Shown one piece after another: positions 1 to 9,299 of a stretch of DNA of 64,000 nucleotides. A program made the position numbers and the translations under genes. The notes below the pieces were generated by a model. It saw only the letters and a program-made list of their open reading frames with translations. It ran no database searches and was not told where the DNA came from. The DNA comes from Epiperipatus broadwayi (taxonomy: Eukaryota; Onychophora; Udeonychophora; Euonychophora; Peripatidae), in contig JAQFVV010006622.1 in assembly GCA_028023455.1 (NCBI GenBank), forward strand, positions 310,001 to 374,000, given 5' to 3'. Positions within the stretch are counted from its first letter, which is position 1. Each line of letters starts with the position of its first letter.

Positions 1-62
1 GCCCGTCACCTGGCTGGTATTATAGAATGTGCTCTTTAGTGCAAAAAGGTTGGGGACCCCTG
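1..62. mobile_element. hAT-like transposon terminal fragment
   Basis: The sequence ending near position 62 reads, on the opposite strand, CAGGGGTCCCCAACCTTTTT, which resembles the terminal inverted repeat of hAT (Charlie-like) DNA transposons. Only one end lies in the window; the rest would be to the left. No 8-bp target duplication can be checked because the other end is missing. Confidence 0.45.
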
Positions 63-648
63 CTCAAACCTAACAACTTCATCTTACGCTGGCAGAAAAT
101 TTGCTTTACATACTTACATATTTGCTACATGATTAATTTAAATATGGCATCTTGAGAAGGTTCATATTAGAATAAAAATAGATTAGATTTAGATGTTATT
201 AAATTAAGTTCTATATCAATGAGTTGTCTATTATTTCGACTTTTTTATAATTTATTAATTATGTTTTACTTAATTTGTCTATATATAAATAAATAAGTGT
301 GTGCAATTTTAAAACAGATAAAATAATAATGATAAAATTGTAATTACGATTCTCAAAAACTGAAGATATAGCTAGTTTTTTGTTTTCAATAATCTAGAAG
401 TGTGTTAACAATTATACTTAAACACCCAAAAATACATTTACATTATGAAAATATATTTTTTTTGTTATTTATCCATATAACAATCTGAAATGGCTAATTT
501 ATTAGTATCCAAAAAGTTAGACTTATGTTAGAATTTTTGAATTTCATTAAAATTAGCTATAATATTTTATTATATACGATGTGTCCCAGTGAAGAGTGAC
601 TGACTTTCTTTCCCTACTGTTTGCAATACTATTTCTGAATATATATAT
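63..648. other. AT-rich unassigned sequence
   Basis: No gene, tRNA-like box or repeat structure is visible. The stretch is AT-rich with many stops in all frames. Confidence 0.5.
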
Positions 649-651
649 AAA

Positions 652-860
652 CAAAAAAGACTTATAAATCCAATAAATAATATTATATTTCAACCAGAGG
701 ACTGGTTTTCATCAGAAAGAAAAAATACACAGTAAAATGGGATAATCAAAACTTTTTGATTATCGCCATTTTACTGTGTATTTTTTCTTTCTGATAAAAA
801 CCAGTCCTCTGGTTGAAATATAATATTATTTATTGAATTTATAAGTCTTTTTTTTTGTTT
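652..860. repeat. Large palindrome with hammerhead core, PLE-associated
   Basis: Two arms of roughly 95-105 bp (about 652-745 and 750-860) are near-perfect reverse complements around a very short centre near 747. The left arm on the minus strand contains an intact CTGATGA (709-715), a 6-bp hairpin AACCAG/CTGGTT and GAAA (688-691), the conserved core of a hammerhead ribozyme. In the right arm the core is mutated to CTGATAA. The palindrome lies just downstream of the minus-strand PLE GIY-YIG fragment (989-1790). I could not find a convincing stem I or cleavage triplet. Confidence 0.7.
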
Positions 861-940
861 TTATATGTATTTCCATTGGTTAGTTTGTTATATATATATA
901 CAATTAACGGTAAAAGCAATATTATATTTTTAAATTCTTT

Positions 941-992
941 AGGAGCGCTTTCAATTATGTAATAATCCTCATCAACTTTAACTGAATTTCAA
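941..992 (-). ncRNA. Hammerhead-like motif in PLE 3' end (degenerate)
   Basis: On the minus strand, just after the stop of the GIY-YIG fragment, TTGATGA (969-975) is followed by an ATTAT/ATAAT hairpin and GAAA (949-952), then GCGCTC. This fits the order core - stem II - GAAA - short palindromic stem III - cleavage triplet, except that core position C3 is U. A related motif occurs in the PLE palindrome at 45.0-45.7 kb. It is probably a decayed or variant ribozyme. Confidence 0.35.
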
Positions 993-1790
993 ATTTTTTT
1001 TAAGCTTAATTTTACATAAATTTCCATAAGCTGTGTATCTTTATAGTTATCTATTAAAATTGTCTTTTTAATTTTCCTCTTTTTATGATTCCTTTCTTCC
1101 ATTAATATTTTTATTTCATTACTAATAAATGTAAATGTATAATTATAACTTTTTTCATGGTCAAAGAATACTGAAGCTGTATTAAATTGATTATTTACAT
1201 TATTTTTAATCTGATTATATAATAATTGATGCTCCTTCAATCTTTTTTCCACAGAATATCTCGCATCACCAATATATAATTTTTGACATTCACATGAAAT
1301 CTGATAAATTATATTACTTCTTTGAAATTTAGGAATTATACTCTTAGAATTATTAATCAATCGATTAACATTCAGAAGAACACAAAATGAAATATTATAT
1401 TTTTCTTTAAATATATTCTTAATTAATTTAGATTGCATGTTATTTATAAATGGCATAGATATCCATTTTTAATTATCTAAGGTAACATTGCAAACCCTCT
1501 TCTTATTCTTAAATGAATTTACTGTACACAAGATTTGGTTTTTATCATAACCAACCTTTAAAAGTTCATTAGTAAAGAGTTCAATATTTAAAATTTTATC
1601 ACTCTTATATTTACATAATTTATCATTGTGATGTAAAAACGATTTCAGACTTGCCATTTTATGTATCATTGGAACACGTGATTTAAAATGAATATATCCT
1701 CTTTCTCCAATAGGTTTAAAAATTAATTTATAATTTAAATCAGTAGCATCTCTAAATTTTTGGATTTACAATATTGGATGAATAGTATTA
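989..1790 (-). pseudogene. Penelope-like element 3' fragment (GIY-YIG endonuclease)
   Basis: The minus strand encodes two consecutive blocks, 1469-1669 and 989-1456, separated by a stop and a small gap. The second has the GIY-YIG signature of PLE endonuclease: IIYQISCECQKLYIGDARYS, then EKRLKEHQ, an FFDHEKSY block and a basic KKRKIKKTILI segment matching the RKIKEA-like C-terminus of the family. The reverse transcriptase that should lie upstream is missing, so this is a 5'-truncated copy. Weak similarity continues upstream to about 1790. A hammerhead-like motif and a palindrome follow its 3' end. Not expected to be functional. Confidence 0.7.
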
Positions 1791-1799
1791 CTTAATAAA

Positions 1800-3000
1800 A
1801 AGCAGAGTTGTAACAATTTTTTTATCTAAAAAATCTAACTTTTTCCTCACATTTTAAATAAAAATGGTTAAAATATCAATCCTTGCCTTATTTAAAATTG
1901 TAACAATTTTTTTCCTTGGGGGTATGGATGGAGAGTTTGCAACAGTTAGGAAACAGTCCATTTGTTTTACAATTAATTAAAAATTGAAGATCACAAACAT
2001 TTCTTTTTCTTCATACACATCACTGAACTCAAATATCAGCTAATTTATTTAGAATTTCCTAAAAATAATATTATGAATGCATCATTTATCTATGAGAATA
2101 ATAAATTTAACCATACATATGCATATATAAGAGAGAGGATATTCTTTTACAAGTTTGTTAAACAACTCTAGTAAATCTGATTTGTAAATTATTATGATAT
2201 GTACATTTGGAGTTAGATTCTTCATATATATATATGTGAAGAATCTAACTCCAAATTCACATACCATAATAATAACCAATCAGATTTACTAAACTTGTGA
2301 AAGAACAGACTCTTTCTCATATCAATGCTAATTTATTACTTTAGCAAAAATCTGACTTCCATACTCTTACAAGAAAGAGTGTGTTAATTGCAACTTTATT
2401 AAATGACTTCAATTAGTTTGATTTGTAAAATATTATGAGAGTATATTACTAATTGCAGAAAAAAAACTCCATTTGTTTCAGAATCCTAGCATCATGACAC
2501 TTGCCTTGAAAAAAAAACCCTCTTTCTCAAATGTTTAAGACAAACATTTATTTTATAGTAATTTAGCAAAATATTTGATTTCAGTATTCCATTTCAAAAT
2601 AGCTTAGTTTTATATACTCTTATTTCTTAGTATTCTGTGAACATCAAAGTTAGATCAAATGTTTTTTTTTTCTTTTTGATATATGATCTGTCTTTTTCAG
2701 ACAGTTCAGAATATAAAAAAGGCAAAGGAAAATACAACATGTGCAGAGTGTTGATATAATTTTTACAAAAAAAAAAACAAACATACACACAATATACTTT
2801 TGACAACAGATTAATATATGTTTGCTTTCTACGTTTTCACATAAATATATGGATATAAAACATTTTTACTTTTCAATTGATGGACTTTGTTAAAAAGGTA
2901 CATATTATATCTCTGGTATAGTTATAACTACTAATAATTATACATATATTAAGAGAAAGTTAATGGATGCTTATATAATAAATAATTAATATATAATTGT
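1800..3000. other. AT-rich unassigned sequence with one inverted repeat
   Basis: No coding signal. An inverted repeat is centred near 2230: about 2128-2227 pairs with about 2232-2320, with alternating TA at the centre. The short reading frames here only run through that palindrome. Confidence 0.5.
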
Positions 3001-3002
3001 TT

Positions 3003-3050
3003 TCAGATCTGAAGAAGATTGGAAGCTAATCAAAATTGTCATATATTAAA
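3003..3050 (+). ncRNA. Decayed hammerhead-like motif
   Basis: CTGAAGA (an allowed CUGANGA core) is followed by GATT...AATC, able to form a hairpin, then AAAA where GAAA is required, then TTGTC. The G12-to-A change would inactivate a ribozyme. The motif resembles the one in the palindrome at 24.4 kb, including the same G-to-A change. Confidence 0.3.
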
Positions 3051-3491
3051 TAAAGTATTATGGCAAGTGCATTATAAGAAATTACATCACATGATCACTA
3101 GGTCTTTATGCTTACATTAGATATTAAAGCAGTAACAATATTTTTTCACCCAGTAGTGCCATCTAATAAAAATTCTAGTATTCAATAATATTTAATTACT
3201 TGAGCTTACAATAAATGTCCACCGTTGTGTGAAAAAAAATTTGTATGGCCACATGGTGATACAATGCTAGAAACTTTCTGGAAACACACCAACAACATAT
3301 CCCCTTCAATTAAATTCACAATAGACTCAGAATAAGAACAAAATTGGCATTCTTAGATGTTCTTGTGACAAGACTCCCTCATAACAAAATCAAAACTACA
3401 GTTTACCAAAAACCCACACATACAGGAAAATACCTACTCTATACACATAACCACACCAGAAACCCAAAACATAGAGTTATACTATCACTAT

Positions 3492-4911
3492 TGTAACGTT
3501 TATTTATATACGTTACAAATATATTGGCATTGGGTAAAAAAAAAAACTAAAAGATAAAAGTGGATTTAAAATTTTGTTGAGTAATTTTTTTAAAAAAAAA
3601 AAAAACGTACAATGAGGGTTGAATTATTCTTCTTATTTTTTTTTATGTGATTAGTAATAACAGTAATTGGAGAGAACAAAAGAATTCCAAAAGCAAGTAA
3701 AAAAAGATAAGCTGAAAGTAGAAATACTCAACTTAATTAAAGATGGCCGAAAACTTGAAGAAAATAAAGTCTTTATTACATAAAATTTATAAAGACTGGA
3801 TAAGATTAAAAAGGCATGGTACTAGCATGCACAGAAGTCCTGAAAACTGGATATAAAAAGGAGGGATCCGGTTGAAGGAAGGTCTTGTTCGTTTTGTTTC
3901 TCTAGTTGGTCTTGGATAACATTAATATATCCAAGATCGCTCTTCGCTGAAGGAATTCGGCATGTCGCAGTGAACCGGAGCCTCTGAAGACATCGGACCT
4001 AATGATGTACACCAGGAAAAGCCTTCGTGACCGACTGGGGAAATGGACCACAAGATCAAGCAATAACCAAAAGGCCGAGCTCATTATAACCAAAAAACTA
4101 TGCATAGTTATCTACTACTGAATTCATAAAACTTACCGGTAAGAATAATTATCCTGATTGTGACAAAGTTAACTATTTAAAACTACTCGTAAAAATATAC
4201 GTATAAAAGAATCCCGATAGTGACTTTAATTTTTCTATATGAGAGACTCTTATTTAACCAAGAACTTTTGGTGCACCGAACTTTTTGTTTATTTTAACTG
4301 ATATTTATATTTTCTGGATATTTCCCACCTGAATTAAATGTGTTCTCTCCAAGGTATTAATTAGCTACTTAACATGAAGTATTTTAGTTTGTCAAAATTA
4401 AAAATATTTCTAATATCAATTCTCATTTGTGCGTTATTAATAATAGTTATTATTTTTTTTATTATTAAATTTATTTTTAGTGTAATAAGATTTAAAAATG
4501 TAATTTACCTTTGCCAATATGTTTGAATAAGCCCAGGAATAATAATCTTAAAAAAATTAATTCTCGTTACGATATGATGTAATACCGATTAGTTTAAAAG
4601 CATTTTTTTTCTATTTAAGTTTTACCTTTAGTTATTTGACTTAGATCGTATAATTATTACCTTACGGGCTACAATATGTTTGACGCAGTCTCAGTGGGTC
4701 TAACGACTCTGGCGCCCTCAAGTAGAAATTAAAAACTGGTTCTGCTCACGATTGTACTCGGTAATAGTTCTAGGCCGAAGTTGATCAGGAAAAATAGCTG
4801 TGTTGAGAATAGAAATACAACTTTCTTTTTTCTTTTGATACAGCTTGATCAACTCATGCTCAAATATAAATTTGAGGCGTATAGTGGCCTAGTAATACGA
4901 AAAACGTTATA
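3492..4911 (+). mobile_element. Solo LTR-like insertion, 1,420 bp
   Basis: The insertion begins TGTAACGTT and ends AACGTTATA, a near-perfect short terminal inverted repeat, and is flanked by the 4-bp duplicate CTAT (3488-3491 and 4912-4915). It interrupts a PLE reading frame precisely. Its base composition is less AT-rich than the surroundings, with a TATAAAAAGG box near 3853 that would fit an LTR promoter. A TGGCGCCCT block lies near 4712; it resembles a tRNA-Lys primer-binding site but sits inside the repeat here. A second insertion at 49.2 kb has the same termini, promoter placement and block. No internal coding region remains, so the family is not identified. Confidence 0.65.
3853..3863 (+). 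promoter_or_regulatory. Putative LTR TATA box
   Basis: TATAAAAAGG lies about 360 bp from the start of the LTR-like insertion, followed by a G/T-rich stretch where transcription could start. The second LTR-like insertion has TATAAAAAGGG about 415 bp from its start. Confidence 0.4.
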
Positions 4912-5595
4912 CTATGGAACAGAGCAAAAGAAGTTTGTTCAGAAATCAGTGATTTGGAAAAAAGAAAATATCTATATCGAACAAACTCTTATGAAAAATG
5001 ATTATTGACCAGCTGTCATTAAGAAAACCTTAAATAGACAACAAGAAGAACCATAAAACAATTATTGGTATTGTAGTGTACCCATTCATACCAAAATGGT
5101 AGACAAATTAAGGAAAATCTGCAATCAGTATAAAATCAGAACAGCTTTCCAGAGCTATACCACACCATGAGGAATTCTAACAATCTACAAAGCCTAAACT
5201 TGAAAATCTGAAAAGAGACAACTGTATATATGATATACCATGTGAATGTGGAAGAACATATATTGGTGAGACCAGTCATCCTATTAAAAATTACTTGCAA
5301 GAATACAAACTGATGATTAGAAGAAAGAAAACAGATGTGTCTAAAGTAGCAGACCATGTATGTGCTGATGAACATATGTTCAATTGGGAAAATACAAAAA
5401 TATTGGATAGAGAAGAAAAAGACAAAGAAGAAAATTTAAAGAAACACTCACTTGACAATGGCAAATAATCCCACAAGCCATCCTAGTGTGATTATAGATA
5501 ATATATGGAAACTACTAATCAACTTTGCTTTTAGGAAAAAGTGTAGAAATCAGGATGAACCTCACAGATAAGTATATAAATTTCTAGTGAGGGTT

Positions 5596-5860
5596 GCCTT
5601 TGGCAGGATGGCTCAGTTGGTTAGAGCATTACCTTAAAATTCAATACTCAAGAATTTAAGGGTCCAGGTTTAAATCCCATGCTAGTACTGTCACTGGTCA
5701 GGCCAGAAACACCTGAAGAAGAGGAGAAAATAATACCTCTTGAAACATTGTGCATATACTAACCTGTTTGATGTACTATTACTACTAACAGTTGAATGTA
5801 TTTGGAATATTTAAATAAAGTTAAATTTTTTAAAAACATTCAATACTCATATTAGATGAT
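5596..5860 (+). mobile_element. tRNA-derived SINE copy with hammerhead-like core
   Basis: The 5' part looks like a tRNA: an A-box-like TGGCTCAGTTGG near 5608 and a B-box-like AGGTTTAAATCCC near 5668. The body follows with CTGAAGA, an AGAGG/CCTCT hairpin and TGAAA (about 5730-5775), matching the core and stem II of a hammerhead ribozyme; a convincing cleavage triplet and stem I are missing. The same body is present in inverted orientation at 6138-6335. tRNA-headed SINE-like repeats that carry hammerheads are known from schistosomes (Sm-alpha); the link to this repeat is inference. Confidence 0.55.
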
Positions 5861-6099
5861 GGAAATAGGCCTAAATAAAAATACAACTGAAACACTATCA
5901 TCATGAACATTTAGAAAAACATCATACGAATTGTAGTTTTTTTATTTATTTATAAAGATTTAATAAAAATAATGTAATAAGAGTGGAATAATTTTAGAAT
6001 ATTTTGAATGGACTATAAAGCTATTTTTTATAGCATTGATATAATTATATGGTAATGAAACCAAGTCAAATATCAGTTAGTTAGAGCTGGCCTGAAAAT

Positions 6100-6335
6100 T
6101 GCATGGTATATATATATATATATATCTTAGTCTATTTCCATCATCAAATATAAGTATGGAATCTTGAGAAAAATTTAACTTCATTTAAATACTCCAAATA
6201 CATTCAACTGTTAGTAATAACATCCGGGTTAGTATATGCACAATATTTCAAGATATGTTATTTTCCCCTCTTCTTCAGGTGTTGCTAGCCTAACCAGTGA
6301 CAGTACTGGCATGAGAATTGAACCTGGACCTTAGA
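6100..6335 (-). mobile_element. Inverted copy of the same SINE
   Basis: On the minus strand it carries the B-box-like CCAGGTTCAATTCTC, then CAGTACTGTCACTGG, the CTGAAGAAGAGG core and the GTGCATATACTAACC tail, all shared with the copy at 5596-5860. The 5' A-box end is not recognisable. A TA dinucleotide run lies near its 3' end. Confidence 0.55.
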
Positions 6336-6500
6336 TACCTAGAAACATTGTGCATATACTAACCTGTGTTCTACTACTAACAGTTAAAGATATTTGAATA
6401 TTTACATAAAAGAAATTTTTCCAATGACATTCAATACTTATATTAGATGTTGGAAGTAGTCCAATATATAAATACAACTAAAATACCATCATCATAAACC
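6336..6500 (+). repeat. Partial 3' copy of the same SINE body
   Basis: Starting at the shared GAAACATTGTGCATATAC the plus strand repeats the tail of the copy at 5760-5920. Together with the minus copy just before it, it forms an inverted pair joined inside the element. Confidence 0.5.
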
Positions 6501-7800
6501 TTCAGGAAAATACAATTGTATGGCATATTTTCTGAAAAGTCATGTCAAATTTGAGCTCTAAAGTGACAGGGTAAGTACTACAGATCTTATTTCCTACAAA
6601 AAAACCTTTTTAGTATTATCCACTAGGAATTAAATAATCTTTTTTCCATGAATATAAACCATATAGAATAAGAATTCATTAAAAATATTTGAAATATATA
6701 GTTTTGAAACTTGAACAGTAATAAGAAAGGAAAAAATAAAATTGAAATGGATAAAACAAAAGAATGTAATAAAATATCACAAAAACAAAATAAAAAATAA
6801 GATATTAAGCAACAAATAAGTATTATATAAAAAAAACAGTTGCCAATAAATTGATATGACAAGCAATAACAGATGATCAGACAAGATCCATAAAAATATG
6901 TTCAAGAAACAGAGATATTGTAAAAGGCCAAGATGATAAAGGGTCAATGTTGCAGTTTAAGCTTAAACTATTTATTTTAATTTTTTAAATCAATGTTATA
7001 ACTTTAAACTTCTTTCCATATTATTGATGTTATTTGTAGTAATTTACATAATTTTGCACACAAATGCTATGTTCCATTGTTATAGAAGATAAAATATTGT
7101 TAAGAAAAATGTTTGTAAATACATTTAAAAACGTAAATTTACTTTGCCTAATTTTAAAACAATAATGGCAACAACCCACTTCATGACATTTTACGGTATA
7201 CGTTTTCAATATATTCATATTCTAGATGTATTTATTCACAATACCTACCTACCTTTTAAAATATATACAAATTATCATTAATAATTGCTTACTATGACAG
7301 AAATTATTACATTTTATTTATTTTCAGATACAGATTTTAAATTTGTATTTGCTCCATAAATTTCTTTAAAAGGGGCATATTTTATTCATGAACTTATTCA
7401 CAACAACCATCTTCAATTAATACGTAAATGATTATTAATAATTCTCTACCAGAAGAATGTTCAACTGAATAGGCATGAAGATAATTGTTCTTGGATTTTT
7501 TGCATTAGATTAAAAAAGATTCTGTTTCATGCAAAACTAGACATAAATTTTAAATTTAATAAAGTTCAAAATATGATTATAATATTTTAAATATAGAAGC
7601 ATGATAATATTCACTTTGAATATTCACTTCTCTCTAGAATTTATAATCAACTTCATTTTTGTATTCAAACATCTACAAACATTAAAAATATATGTCAATA
7701 GCTTTTAATATATCTTTTGGCCAACAAGTTCCTTCAATTAGGAGAAATGCCAAACATCTTTTAAATTAATTAATGTAAATTAAACAAATTTATTTTATAA
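6500..7800. other. AT-rich unassigned sequence
   Basis: No gene or repeat structure recognised. Short open frames here have biased composition and no family motif. Confidence 0.5.
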
Positions 7801-7936
7801 GAGCATTTTTTTAAGACAAACACTTATAACAATAATTTTTCAATAAATACAAATTATTTATCACTCTTGAGCATTTTTTTAAGACAAACACTTATAACAA
7901 TAATTTTTCAATAAATACAAATTATTTATCACTCTT
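7801..7936. repeat. Two-copy 68-bp tandem duplication
   Basis: The 68-bp unit starting GAGCATTTTTTTAAGAC at 7801 is repeated at 7869 with essentially no differences, so the duplication is recent. Confidence 0.85.
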
Positions 7937-8060
7937 GACAGATTAAAATTATTGCTTCATTCAACGTAAATATGCTTTTTAAATTTAGTAAAATTCATAT
8001 GTACTAGATCATGACTCAAGCACATATAAAATTCATTGACTTTACAATGAAAGATATCAT

Positions 8061-8130
8061 GCTCACATGGAATGATATGAAGCCATGAATGTTCAATAAG
8101 ATAGGGATTGAACTCAGAAACATACATCCT
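8061..8130 (-). repeat. Possible decayed tRNA-derived SINE
   Basis: The minus strand contains TCTGAGTTCAATCCC, a good B-box match. No convincing A-box or target duplication is visible, so this is weak. Confidence 0.25.
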
Positions 8131-8295
8131 GCAAAAAATACATAATGATTGAAATTAGTGGTAATATATATAAATAAATCATGACAACAAATTGATGGTT
8201 TAATTATAATGTACTTAGTTCACCATTGCTTCTAGTTTAGTCAACTTTTATGATTATACATTTATTTTCTTATATAGCGCGATGTTTTTGTTCTA

Positions 8296-8759
8296 TAATC
8301 TATAATATTAATAAGCCAATAAGCTGATATACACATGCGCTTTGCAGATGTCACTATATAAATGAATACTCCCACTTTTTCAAACCGAAGATAAAGTCTT
8401 TAAGAAAATATAGAATGAATCCACCTATATTTTCGACCCAACTGTATATGCATGGGCGAATCTGAAGTGTTTGAAATGAAGAGCGTGAAGTTATTAATTG
8501 ATCACTTTAAATTACTTTACTTTTACGATGTAGAAAAGTAATTTAAAGTGATCAATTAATAACTTTACACTCTTCATTTCAAACACTTCAGATTTGCCCA
8601 TACATATACGGTTGGGTCGAAAATGTAGGTGGATTCATTCTATATTTTCTTAAAGACTTTATCTTGGGTTTGAAAAAGTGGGAGTATTCATTTATATAGT
8701 GACATCTGCAAAGCGAATGTGTATATCAGCTTATTGGCTTATTAATATTATAGATTATT
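8296..8759. repeat. Long palindrome (foldback element)
   Basis: Arms of about 225 bp (8296-8520 and 8531-8759) are reverse complements with only scattered mismatches and a centre of about ten bases. The outer ends are AT-rich. No coding potential or clear target duplication was found. It could be a foldback/MITE-type transposon or an inverted PLE end like the others in this window. Confidence 0.8.
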
Positions 8760-9085
8760 AAACCTAAATATATATATTTTTCTTTTTTAAAAACTTAGAA
8801 GTGGTTAGTTAAAAGATCATGCAGTAAGAAAAAATTTCAACCGATAAGCACCAGCCATTTTCTATTATTATGGGATACTGTGACCATGTGATTCTTAATT
8901 TCTAAATTGGGATTTACCCATAAATGCTAGCTTGAACTTATTATTATATAATTTGTGATATAAATTCTATAAACACAAATTATTATAAAAAAGTGAATAA
9001 TTTAATGATAATAAATATGGTGAATTTGTAACTAGTGCTTACTCCCTTACCTACAGAACATTTTTTTGCACTAACAATAATAATA

Positions 9086-9290
9086 ATCACTATAAGCAAA
9101 ACTCTTCATACAGTAAAGGAAAAACTAGTCTCAGGATATTGGATGATTAGGCACTAGATGGGGATTTTATGCACAAGCCTTCTGGCATCCATTGATTACT
9201 CTGGCTTGCACTAAGTGGCAATACTGTATGGAGAATTTTGCCTGTTTTAATAACAGTTGTGTGCAATCATAAGAAATGGTGAGCATGTAA
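9086..9290 (+). repeat. Dispersed repeat family R2, plus copy
   Basis: It shares AAACTAGTCT, GGATTTTATGCACAAGCC, TCCATTGATTACTCTGG, TTTTGCCTGTTTTAATAAC and CATAAGAAATGGTGA with copies at 24.98, 26.62, 27.0 and 31.5 kb. The left end (about 9095-9115) is a short inverted piece of the same family. It starts within the hammerhead region that is complete in the copy at 27.05 kb. Confidence 0.75.
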
Positions 9291-9299
9291 TAATAATCA

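Larger units (their letters stand above)
3216..5560 (+). mobile_element. 5'-truncated Penelope-like element, split by an LTR-type insertion
   Basis: The remains of a PLE ORF read on the plus strand. Before the insertion (3216-3491) the end of the reverse transcriptase is visible: FVWPHGDT, PSIKFTID, LAFLDVLVTRLP and TTVYQKPTHTGKYL, a well-conserved PLE block. After the insertion (from 4912) come RAKEVCSEISDLEK, then MVDKLRKICNQYKIRT and the GIY-YIG motif YDIPCECGRTYIGETS (near 5230-5280), VADHV and a C-terminal SHPSVIIDNIWKLL. Several frameshifts and stops are present, and everything upstream of the YVDD region is missing. The two halves continue in the same frame if the 1,420-bp insertion and one 4-bp duplicate are removed. 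Confidence 0.8.

Noticed and set aside
4781-5008. Open frame of 75 codons
   Set aside because: It crosses from the LTR-like insertion into the PLE; its end is PLE sequence after a frameshift.
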